Shown here one piece after another: positions 7,745-14,940 of a DNA stretch of 26,542 nt (positions are counted from its first letter, which is position 1; each line of letters begins with the position of its first letter). The notes beneath the pieces were generated by a model. The model was not told the DNA's origin. It saw only the letters and a program-made list of their open reading frames with translations, and did no database searches. Made by a program: the position numbers and the translations under genes. Origin of the DNA: Bacilli bacterium (GTDB taxonomy: Bacteria; Bacillota_I; Bacilli_A; RF39; UBA660); assembly GCA_022801735.1 (NCBI GenBank), contig JAAWSW010000007.1:1-26542 (forward strand), read 5' to 3'.

Positions 7745-9295
7745 TTATACCTCCTTATTGTAGTAATTATAATAATCTATTACCTTATTCAAATTATATA
7801 ATAAAAATTTATCTAATTCAATAGGTGTTAGAGATTTATTATTTACTATTGTGACTACAGGGTATGTTTCATCATTGATTTTTATACAACCACAATTATT
7901 ATCATTTTCTTCATAAACAAATATATCTTTTCCATATACTTGTTCCATAGTTTCTTCTGAAACAAAGTGTCCGCCATTAGAAAATCTATCTATGTTTCTT
8001 TGCTTTCTAATTTCTAAGTCAGAAGTTAAATTTATAATTATTGTATTTGCTCGTTTTGAAAGTCTATTTAAAACTAATTCTAAACTATGTCCATAAATAT
8101 CAGTGTCTATTTCCTTTCCATATTCAGGATCTAGGCCTCTTGAAAACTGAATTATATTATTTTTTTGTTGTAATACAGTTACCGCTTTTTCTAAAATCAA
8201 ATCCCATAATATAGGTCTCACAATGTCGTGCCCATTACCAGTTTTAGAAATTTTACTATAGTGATTTATTCCATCATAATTAGAAATATATTCATCATAA
8301 ATATCCTGCATAAATTTTATTTCAGATTTAATTTTTTCAAAAGATACTTTATCATTGCTAATTGATAGATCATCCATCATAAAAGTTTCTAACAGTGGTG
8401 CTAAATCATCTATAACGACAAAAATATCAAAATACTTTTTAATAAATTCTATAAACGTGGTTTTCCCAGCACAGGAATTACCAATTACAATTATATTGTT
8501 AGGTATCTTGTTTACCTTTATATCTAACATAACAGTTGAAGCGTCTGAACTTAAATATCCTACCCTTTGAATAGAAAGTAGACTGTTATTAATTCCTTGA
8601 ATAACCGCAGGAACGAGATTTTTTTCTTTTATATATTTAGATAAAAAGCCACCAATAAAAGTATCACCTGCTCCAGTAGTTGAAACAATATTATCTATAT
8701 TGGGAATTTCAAAAATTAAATTCTCATTTTCTGTTATTGCTATAACTGGCTTTTCTTCATTAGTAATAACTTTTATAGGTATTTCTTGTACAACATCCTT
8801 AATTAAAGAATATTCATTTAAATTACAAAATAAAATATCTATTCTATTTAAATATTTTTTTATATACGGAATATAGTCACGTACACTATGAATCATTACA
8901 TCAATAGATAAACTTTTATATTTTATTTTTGGATTATTCAAAATCTTATCTATATTAACACCTTTTCTAAATGAAACGTGTAAATGATTAATGTCTAACA
9001 TATCATTTATTAAAAAATCACCATCATAACATTTTTTAGAAACGCAGGTTCCATCTATCTCGTTAATCTCAAATTCCGCTAATTTATTGTTATTCCCTAT
9101 CAGCGAAATATCGCTATGTTCCAATTTTTGTTTCAAATCTTCACTTATGTTGCTTATAATTGCAATATTACTATCTGAATTAAATCTACATGAATATGCA
9201 CTATATAAGGCACTCCCACCAAAAGTTCTATAACTACCTTTTTTAGTTATAATATTATCAATCGAACTATTACCAACAAAACAAATATCTATCAC
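7745..9295 (-). CDS. PfkB-type kinase fused to a P-loop kinase
   Basis: 516-aa two-domain protein. Residues 1 to about 262 are a PfkB/ribokinase-family sugar or nucleoside kinase: an N-terminal strand DICFVGNSSID, the GG pair at 26-27, and the signature TTGAGDTFIGGF (206-217) with catalytic Asp211. Residues about 266-516 are a P-loop kinase: Walker A GNSCAGKTT (272-280) and a lid-like RNIDRFSNGGHFVSEETM (433-450) that resembles AAA_33/zeta-toxin-like kinases. No linker of note separates them. The start is GTG at 9295, 2 nt after the previous stop, with only a distant AGGAAA, so translation is probably coupled. I know of no characterised enzyme with this fusion. Inferred role: two phosphorylations on one nucleoside or sugar substrate. 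Central gene of the nucleotide operon. Confidence 0.85.
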   Translation of the reverse strand: MIDICFVGNSSIDNIITKKGSYRTFGGSALYSAYSCRFNSDSNIAIISNISEDLKQKLEHSDISLIGNNNKLAEFEINEIDGTCVSKKCYDGDFLINDMLDINHLHVSFRKGVNIDKILNNPKIKYKSLSIDVMIHSVRDYIPYIKKYLNRIDILFCNLNEYSLIKDVVQEIPIKVITNEEKPVIAITENENLIFEIPNIDNIVSTTGAGDTFIGGFLSKYIKEKNLVPAVIQGINNSLLSIQRVGYLSSDASTVMLDIKVNKIPNNIIVIGNSCAGKTTFIEFIKKYFDIFVVIDDLAPLLETFMMDDLSISNDKVSFEKIKSEIKFMQDIYDEYISNYDGINHYSKISKTGNGHDIVRPILWDLILEKAVTVLQQKNNIIQFSRGLDPEYGKEIDTDIYGHSLELVLNRLSKRANTIIINLTSDLEIRKQRNIDRFSNGGHFVSEETMEQVYGKDIFVYEENDNNCGCIKINDETYPVVTIVNNKSLTPIELDKFLLYNLNKVIDYYNYYNKEV

Positions 9296-9297
9296 TA

Positions 9298-9789
9298 TTA
9301 TCTAAGTTTCCTAGCAAATCCCTGTACAGCAGTTTCATTCATTTCATGAGTATTAATTCTATATACATCTACAAATTGTTGGCTATAATCCATAATAGCA
9401 TCATAATAACTATTTAATTCATTATAATAATTTTCTATATTGGCATAATCCGAATCATCATATTGTCTACGTTTTAAAAGTTCATCTTTAGGGGCAGTCA
9501 AATAAATTATTGACAAACCCCGTTCTTTATATGCAAGTAAGAGTTTTGTATAAGCCTCTAAATCTATTTTACTTCCACCTCTAAGAACAGGACCATATAC
9601 CATTTCACTAATAAATGAACGATCCAGCACTAACGAACTAGTATCTTTATCTAAAAGTCTCATATATTTTGTAATCAAATCTAAATTTTTTTCATCATAA
9701 CCAAAATGGTGCTTTTTCATCCCCTGTGTTACAAGATAATCAACTAGTGTAGTTTTTCCTACTCCATCTATTCCTTCAACAATAATCAC
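9298..9789 (-). CDS. dNMP/thymidylate kinase-like P-loop kinase
   Basis: 163-aa P-loop kinase related to thymidylate and phage deoxynucleoside monophosphate kinases. Walker A GIDGVGKTT is at residues 6-14, and the DRSFISEMVYG segment (about 57-67) matches the DR motif and the following helix of that family. A shortened lid with KRRQYDD is near 106-112. It is shorter than cellular Tmk (about 200-210 aa). The start codon is GTG at 9789 with AGGGGGT 5 nt upstream; this site includes the last codons and stop of the preceding gene, leaving a 3-nt gap. Likely role: raising a nucleoside monophosphate, possibly a modified one, to the diphosphate within the operon's pathway. Confidence 0.83.
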   Translation of the reverse strand: MIIVEGIDGVGKTTLVDYLVTQGMKKHHFGYDEKNLDLITKYMRLLDKDTSSLVLDRSFISEMVYGPVLRGGSKIDLEAYTKLLLAYKERGLSIIYLTAPKDELLKRRQYDDSDYANIENYYNELNSYYDAIMDYSQQFVDVYRINTHEMNETAVQGFARKLR

Positions 9790-9792
9790 TTT

Positions 9793-10575
9793 TTACCCCC
9801 TATCAACTTGCCTATCACATAGGCAAAGTGTTTTTATATCATTATTATTTAATGGACAATTTTCTGGTTTATGCTTGTTACAATAATGTCTTTTATAATA
9901 AATTAAAACCAAGTGTGCCCACCATGTAGCATTATTATAATCGGGTATTTGTAAATCCTCATAACCATTATTAATTATTATATCCTCTAAATCCAAGTCA
10001 TCAACCAACGCCTCTAATTCTTTGCGTAGTTTATCATGACCTATTGCATTTTTATAAACATCAAATCCTAAGCAAGGCAACTCAACATCTTTCATACCAC
10101 TGTCTACTGGCATTATACCTGAATCATAATATCCTCGCATATATAGTACACAGCATTGTGCTACTTTATAAGATGCTCCATTAACATTTTTAGCAATTAA
10201 CTCTATTAATTGGTCATTAGGTAGTGTCTGTAATTCTTGCTCATACATTTCAATAAATTCTATCATAGAAGATAAATATTTGTATCTTGTATTAGATAAT
10301 CCCAATCCCTTAATTATAGATACAATTTGTTCCTCCGACATATTTTTTATTTCTTCAAAACTATATGAATTTAATTCATCAATTACCTTTTTATAACTAT
10401 TTATCATACTATATGAAATTCTTGTTGATAATCCAGCAATCAATAAACGTTTTCTATAATCTTCAACTTCTAATGGCCACCACATATTATTATCATGATT
10501 TTTAAATATATCTTCTTTAACATCTGGACAACTACTACAAATATCCAAAATTCGTTTTAATTCTTCTTTTGTCAT
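9793..10575 (-). CDS. HhH-GPD DNA glycosylase-like protein
   Basis: 260-aa protein with the endonuclease III-like helix-hairpin-helix fold: LLIAGLSTRISYS (44-56), KGLGLSNTRYKYL (89-101), the hairpin NVNGASYKVAQ (130-140, Lys137 at the catalytic Lys place) and PVDSGMK (156-162, Asp158 at the catalytic Asp place). The tail HLVLIYYKRHYCNKHKPENC matches the start of the EndoIII iron-sulfur loop, but Cys spacing (232, 240, 251, 253) departs from the standard C-x6-C-x2-C-x5-C. It is clearly diverged from Nth and MutY. In thymine-hypermodifying phages, relatives of HhH glycosylases act as base-modifying transferases, so a modification role is possible. Ribosome site GAGGAG lies 5 nt before the ATG. 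Either repair/excision of a modified base or its transfer fits the context. Confidence 0.75.
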   Translation of the reverse strand: MTKEELKRILDICSSCPDVKEDIFKNHDNNMWWPLEVEDYRKRLLIAGLSTRISYSMINSYKKVIDELNSYSFEEIKNMSEEQIVSIIKGLGLSNTRYKYLSSMIEFIEMYEQELQTLPNDQLIELIAKNVNGASYKVAQCCVLYMRGYYDSGIMPVDSGMKDVELPCLGFDVYKNAIGHDKLRKELEALVDDLDLEDIIINNGYEDLQIPDYNNATWWAHLVLIYYKRHYCNKHKPENCPLNNNDIKTLCLCDRQVDRG

Positions 10576-10588
10576 AACTACTCCTCTA

Positions 10589-11230
10589 TTAATCTTCTCT
10601 GATAATTTTATTAAACATACTTAAATTACTAGAGATTATTTTAGTATTTAATTGTTTTTCTAATTTATCTATAAAATGAAGTGTTGGTAAATTTGTACAA
10701 GAAATAATTATATTTTCATAGTCGCTTTTATAATTATTGATAATAAACTGTTCTAATTTATTTATACCAAAGTCAAAATAATCTTTTGTATTTAATAAAT
10801 CCAAATTTATACTTTTTAATACCTTAATATCATTATTAAATAATTCTTCCTGTACTTTTGATCCTAACACATCATTATATGGTGTTATAAGCAAACATTT
10901 TGAAATATTATTTTTCTTTGCCTCTTCAATCAATGATACAGCGGGGTTATTGCTAATAATTTTATCACTATTAATAAGTGCTGAAGAAGTACAAAAGTAA
11001 GCAATATAATCCACACCTAGATATTCTAAATCTTTTATTTTGTTATAACTATCATCGGCTAAATCTTTTAAAAATTGTACCTTATCATCTTTATAATTAG
11101 TTTTATAATTTAATTTAGATACATAAAAGGCATAGTCATCATGTTTTATAAAATTTTTAGAAAATAAATATTGTAATTCATATTCAACCGTAAGGTTTGT
11201 TTTAGGAATTAATAAGCCTATCTTTTTCAT
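10589..11230 (-). CDS. Asp/Glu racemase / maleate isomerase-like enzyme
   Basis: 213-aa protein of the Asp/Glu/hydantoin racemase superfamily, closest in pattern to maleate cis-trans isomerase and arylmalonate decarboxylase. The N-terminus IGLLIPKTNLTVEYE matches the family's substrate-loop start, and both active-site cysteines are present: Cys80 (CTSSAL) and Cys178 (SCTNLPT). It is slightly shorter than the 240-250 aa typical of maleate isomerases. The ATG overlaps the radical SAM stop by 4 nt (ATGA), showing translational coupling. An enzyme acting on small dicarboxylates or a ring is unusual in a nucleotide operon; it may prepare or isomerise the group attached to the base. The substrate is unknown. 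Confidence 0.8.
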   Translation of the reverse strand: MKKIGLLIPKTNLTVEYELQYLFSKNFIKHDDYAFYVSKLNYKTNYKDDKVQFLKDLADDSYNKIKDLEYLGVDYIAYFCTSSALINSDKIISNNPAVSLIEEAKKNNISKCLLITPYNDVLGSKVQEELFNNDIKVLKSINLDLLNTKDYFDFGINKLEQFIINNYKSDYENIIISCTNLPTLHFIDKLEKQLNTKIISSNLSMFNKIIRED

Positions 11231-12735
11231 ACTAATTCTCCAATCAATGTTCTATTACCATCATAACCTATAACTTTTACTCTATAAAAATTATCCAAAT
11301 CAAGTTTTTGATTTTTTATTACTACTCTGACAGGACAGGTAGCCATTTGTCTTAAAATAGAATTACCATCTTTATACATTTCCATCCTTAATTCTGAAAT
11401 AATTAAGTTTAATGGAAAAACCGTTTTTAACATTGGTATAGAAAATTCATTTTCAATTGATTTAGACCAACTAGTAAATTCTTGCAATTCCTTTGAATTA
11501 TAGTGATCAAATTGTTCCCCATATGGCGAAGTTAGTTTTCTTACAAATACTCTCCTTACAAAATCTCCAGAAGACAATATTTTGTTAAAATTTTCTATAT
11601 TATGATGTAAAGTATCATTGCTTTGCCCATCTAATCCATAAATAATGTTTATTCCTGGCAAAAGTTTAGGTATTCCTGTTTTGCCTCTCTCTTTACCATA
11701 TTTATTAATTATAGAAATGGATTTATGAATATCGTCTATTGTCCCATTTAAATTACATTTTTCACGAACTACAGAATCAAAAGATTCTATACCAAATGGA
11801 GTTATATTACCATCAGTTGTATATTTTGCCACAATCCTAGTAATTTCTTTTCCCTCTTCAGTATTAACATTATGAGGACTCACATTATCTATATGTAATG
11901 TTTTTATATTAGGACAAGCATTCCAAATCATGTGAAAAAGTTTTTCTATTTCATTCACATTACAGTTTTGATACGCATAGAAATTAGGCTGTCTTCCTAA
12001 TCTAAAATATCTTGCCCCCAAATCATAACAACTTTTAATTTCTTTAACAATGTCCTCTTTATCCCTAAATTGTAAAGGTAACCCTCTCATCCCCTCTATA
12101 CAGAAAGTACATCCTGGATTTCTATTACATCCAGTTGCTGTTTCTATTTCAAAAACAAGTGGTCTTTCAAGTTGTGTTAAAATATTTGATGAATAGATAG
12201 CAATATCTTTTAACTGATTATAGTTTGATTTAAATTTTTGTTTTGTTTCACCTAAAAAGTAATTATAAGTATTTCCGAAAATTATATCATTAAATAAGTT
12301 TCGTGGAACTGTTTCCTTGACTGTTTTTCTAGTCAACTCACTTCCTCCTAATGAATAAAATAACAACTTATTTGTATCATTATTACTAAATTTATGTAAT
12401 AATTCCTCCACTTCACTAAAAGTTGGTGGTTCTGCTGAAACATACTCATATTTAACAAAACATCCCATAACAACATAAATATTTTTGGCATTTTCAATAA
12501 TACTACTTACATCATTTTTATTTTTCGTAGTATTTAAAATTCTTTTATTAAAGGAATTTTCAAAATGTGTCTCACCATTCGCATATCTTAAATCATCAAT
12601 CGTTAAATAATAATATTTAACATTTGCTTTCCCCAAACAACCAACTATATATCTAGAGTGAACACTTAAAAATGGGGGAACACCTAATCCCGATGGCTCA
12701 TCTGTATAACAATCTATAATTACATCATAATCCAT
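11227..12735 (-). CDS. Radical SAM enzyme of the COG1031 type
   Basis: 502-aa radical SAM protein. The N-terminal domain begins DCYTDEPSGLGVPPF, like the archaeal-type COG1031 proteins. The cluster motif is C203-x5-C209-x2-C212 (TGCNRNPGCTFC), not the standard Cx3Cx2C, and is followed by the COG1031-like ARYFRLGRQPNFYAY (241-255). Residues about 480-502 (RVKVIGYDGNRTLIGELV) look like a short TRAM-type strand set, which in related enzymes binds nucleic acid. The ATG has AGGAGG 6 nt upstream and lies 14 nt after the HAD gene. The family's reaction is uncharacterised to my knowledge; here it could add carbon or sulfur or rearrange a nucleoside or base. The assignment to COG1031 comes from remembered motifs and was not searched. 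Confidence 0.82.
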   Translation of the reverse strand: MDYDVIIDCYTDEPSGLGVPPFLSVHSRYIVGCLGKANVKYYYLTIDDLRYANGETHFENSFNKRILNTTKNKNDVSSIIENAKNIYVVMGCFVKYEYVSAEPPTFSEVEELLHKFSNNDTNKLLFYSLGGSELTRKTVKETVPRNLFNDIIFGNTYNYFLGETKQKFKSNYNQLKDIAIYSSNILTQLERPLVFEIETATGCNRNPGCTFCIEGMRGLPLQFRDKEDIVKEIKSCYDLGARYFRLGRQPNFYAYQNCNVNEIEKLFHMIWNACPNIKTLHIDNVSPHNVNTEEGKEITRIVAKYTTDGNITPFGIESFDSVVREKCNLNGTIDDIHKSISIINKYGKERGKTGIPKLLPGINIIYGLDGQSNDTLHHNIENFNKILSSGDFVRRVFVRKLTSPYGEQFDHYNSKELQEFTSWSKSIENEFSIPMLKTVFPLNLIISELRMEMYKDGNSILRQMATCPVRVVIKNQKLDLDNFYRVKVIGYDGNRTLIGELV

Positions 12736-12749
12736 AAAATGCCTCCTAT

Positions 12750-13247
12750 TTAATCTATTAAAGAAATAGCATGAAAAGGAATAAATTTTTCTCCTAGTTG
12801 TTCTATTCCCATAAACAATATATCATGAGTATCATCAATTAAACACACATAATTACAACTATCTGAATTCAACTTTTCCTTGATTACATCAATTTTCGCT
12901 TGTTTTCTATCTATAAAATTATCATTCATAGTAAAAAACATATTTTCTCTTTTAAAAAATGGAGCATATTTTTGAAGCCATAAAACTTTCTCATTTGCTT
13001 GTTCTTCATAAAGACATGAACTTAAAATAAATAATTCAATCCAGTCTATTTTATTTATTTCCTTTAAGTTATTAATAGTTGTAATTATTGGACGTTTCTT
13101 TAAATATATACCCTGAACATTATTTTTGATATTTATACCCTCACCAAATCTATAGTCGGCTATAACACCATCCATATCCACAAACATATATAGTTTTTTA
13201 ATATTTTTTTGCTTTTTAATTCTATCCAATTCTTCTAACAAATACAT
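12750..13247 (-). CDS. HAD-family 5'(3')-deoxyribonucleotidase-like protein
   Basis: 165-aa HAD phosphatase. Motif I FVDMDGVIADY (22-32; nucleophile Asp24, acid Asp26) matches the NT5C 5'(3')-deoxyribonucleotidase group. Motif II LSSC is at 75-78, a motif III Lys is at about 115 or 118, and motif IV LIDDTHDI is at 136-143 with Asp138 and Asp139. It is a little shorter than NT5C (about 180-200 aa). First gene of the seven-gene operon, with GAGGCG 8 nt before the ATG and a leader of about 135 nt from the promoter at 13390-13417. Likely reaction: removal of phosphate from a dNMP or a modified nucleotide. Confidence 0.82.
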   Translation of the reverse strand: MYLLEELDRIKKQKNIKKLYMFVDMDGVIADYRFGEGINIKNNVQGIYLKKRPIITTINNLKEINKIDWIELFILSSCLYEEQANEKVLWLQKYAPFFKRENMFFTMNDNFIDRKQAKIDVIKEKLNSDSCNYVCLIDDTHDILFMGIEQLGEKFIPFHAISLID

Positions 13248-13389
13248 ATAATAATCGCCTCAATTATAATAAAAAACAGACAATAAAACTTAAAATATAA
13301 TGCATTTATCTGTATAATTTATACTTATAGATGTTACCATTATCAAGTAATTACACTATATGCAAAATAATATCGTTTTTATTAATCTT

Positions 13390-13417
13390 ATTATACACTG
13401 CAGTATCCAAAAGTCAA
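13390..13417 (-). promoter_or_regulatory. Strong promoter of the seven-gene operon
   Basis: Minus-strand TTGACT (13412-13417), 16-nt spacer, TATAAT (13390-13395). The inferred start near 13383 gives a leader of about 135 nt before the HAD gene. A structured leader is not obvious. Confidence 0.7.
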
Positions 13418-13446
13418 TATAATCAATACCAAATAAGTCATATAAA

Positions 13447-13728
13447 TTAATTGTTAAGTACATAACTTGAGTCTATAGGAGTAAATTTATTTGAATCCTC
13501 ATTGTAAGGATGAACTTCCAAATGTAAATGGAGTCCTATTACTTGTGAACCATTCATTTCTACTATACCTATTTTTTGTCCTACAGTTACTTTTTGTCCA
13601 TCAGCAACTACAATTGATTTTTCAAGCATATAATAATAATGAGTTCTATATACTTTATTATCAATTTTATGTTCTAAAATGACAGTCTCTCCAGTAAGAC
13701 TTGAAAATTTATATGAAACAACATAGTC
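13447..13728 (-). pseudogene. Remnant of an M23 peptidase
   Basis: The open frame encodes about 93 residues with the C-terminal half of a lysostaphin-type M23 metallopeptidase: GETVILEHKIDNKVYRTHYY, then VVADGQKVTVGQKIG and the zinc-site segment GLHLHLEVHP. The N-terminal half with the first zinc His/Asp is missing. The frame is closed by a TAG at 13729-13731, and no start or ribosome site is present at the break. A short internal ATG at 13629 has no ribosome site. Upstream, another frame may continue the domain (VCAFATN), hinting at a frameshift. The remnant directly precedes the nucleotide operon promoter and lies beside a displaced tRNA fragment, so it probably comes from an old mobile element or a gene damaged by insertion. 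Confidence 0.75.
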
Positions 13729-13900
13729 CTAAACCAATTAGTTGCAAATGCGCACACTACTGAAGAAAAAAATCTCAACTATAACATAAAAATATAGAAA
13801 AGATTAATAAGAAAATTAAAGATTAAAATTTTATTTTTAAAATTATTATAAATGTTTTTGTACAATAAAAATTCCAACTAAAGGCATCATCTATCTAACT

Positions 13901-13928
13901 AAATAAAAAACACAGAATTTTTCCTGTG
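13901..13928 (-). terminator. Terminator, probably the displaced native tRNA-Trp one
   Basis: Minus-strand CACAGGA/TTCTGTG hairpin (13911-13928, 7 pairs with one G-U, AAAA loop) is followed by TTTTTTATTT. It lies 40 nt past the displaced tRNA 3' end, where the original tRNA terminator would be expected. Confidence 0.65.
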
Positions 13929-13967
13929 CATATATATTAACTCGATTGCTTAGAGTTATGTTATAAA

Positions 13968-14012
13968 TGGCAGTGGAAGCAGGATTTGAACCCACGACAT
14001 TCGGTTTTGGAG
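13968..14012 (-). repeat. Displaced 3' part of tRNA-Trp (distal att site)
   Basis: 45 bp matching the 3' end of the intact tRNA-Trp (17546-17590) from the anticodon loop to CCA, same orientation, with 2 mismatches. The match stops sharply after TTTTGGAG. It has no 5' half and cannot form a tRNA. This is the usual mark of tyrosine-recombinase insertion into a tRNA gene, with the old 3' end pushed to the far side of the insert. Confidence 0.85.
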
Positions 14013-14219
14013 TATTTCGTACAAATTTATTTTTAACTATTTTTAATCAATATTTACTACAACAAAATTAATTGATTGCCACTTTTTTAATTAAATTCCA
14101 AGCAAATTTAATCCGAATTAACTTATCTACAATTTTAATTATATTCTTAGTAATAATGTACCAATTTTTAAAAGACTTGTGTTCAGAGTCAAATTTATGA
14201 CTAATACTATAAACCGTTT

Positions 14220-14939
14220 TTATTTATATAACTCTAACGAAATATCATTTAGTGGTCGTATGTTATTTTTAAGTTGTAACATATAATTATCTAAATCATC
14301 TAATGTTTTTCCATGAAACTGAATTATATCATTTTCATCTAAATTAAATTCCTTTTTTAAAACATTATTTATTGTGTATAAGACATAATCAATTAATTTT
14401 CTTTGGCATTTCATAGCAGTAATTCTTCTATATAAATTATAATAATCTGTAAAAAAGTCATTACTATAACTATCATAATAAACATCCTTAGTAATCTTGT
14501 TTTTCGCCAAAGTTCCTCTATAATTCATATCAACAATATATTTCATACTATCAACATCATTATCAGTTTCTTTAAATACTTTGTTATGATTTAATGCTGT
14601 TAATTTTTTTATTATCTTTTTTCTTTTAGGAACGATTTGCTTAGGTAAAATAAATTTTATAGTACGACTATTTTTGGTCTTATGAGTAATAAAATTAATT
14701 TGTTTTTTATTCTTATTTTCAGTTACTTCATAAAATAAAATATCTTTTCCATTTCTAATTAATCTTTCACATTCACGTTCAATTACTTCATGAAATCTAA
14801 ATAATGAGATATATTTAGAAAGTTTCGATTTATTTCCTTTTGCAAAACTAAAAAAATTATGATAATCTTCTGAAAGACTAAATAGTATCAAACGACCATA
14901 CTCCTCAATGAATTTTTCTTTTTCCATTATATATTCCAT
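14220..14939 (-). CDS. 239-aa protein of the tRNA-Trp element, unknown function
   Basis: I do not recognise this protein. It is soluble in prediction, with Lys-rich and Asn-rich composition, a first helical part (about 1-65), a beta-rich middle with basic segments (about 65-115, KRKKIIKK) and a Tyr-rich helical end. No catalytic motif is evident. The ATG at 14939 is chosen: AAAGGAT precedes it and it lies one nucleotide after the stop of the 819-aa gene, whose last codons hold the ribosome site. An in-frame upstream ATG at 14996 would overlap the neighbour by 56 nt without a ribosome site. The two genes are translationally coupled and isolated together between att repeats, so they probably act together. 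Confidence 0.65.
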   Translation of the reverse strand: MEYIMEKEKFIEEYGRLILFSLSEDYHNFFSFAKGNKSKLSKYISLFRFHEVIERECERLIRNGKDILFYEVTENKNKKQINFITHKTKNSRTIKFILPKQIVPKRKKIIKKLTALNHNKVFKETDNDVDSMKYIVDMNYRGTLAKNKITKDVYYDSYSNDFFTDYYNLYRRITAMKCQRKLIDYVLYTINNVLKKEFNLDENDIIQFHGKTLDDLDNYMLQLKNNIRPLNDISLELYK

Positions 14940-14940
14940 A

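Larger units (their letters stand above)
13729..14219. other. 491-bp region without genes: att scar and terminator
   Basis: This gap holds the minus-strand terminator at 13901-13928 and the tRNA-Trp 3' fragment at 13968-14012. The remainder is very AT-rich and shows no coding frame, no CRISPR and no recognised RNA. Confidence 0.6.

Noticed and set aside
11227..11230. TGA read as tryptophan (Mycoplasma-type code)
   Set aside because: TGA ends the radical SAM gene exactly at the ATGA overlap, Trp positions in conserved motifs use TGG, and the tRNA-Trp anticodon is CCA.
13447..13629. A functional 60-aa gene starting at the ATG at 13629
   Set aside because: No ribosome site, and the frame upstream continues the same M23 domain, so it is part of a broken gene.
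13968..14012. A second tRNA gene
   Set aside because: Only the 3' half is present; there is no acceptor 5' strand, D arm or 5' anticodon stem.
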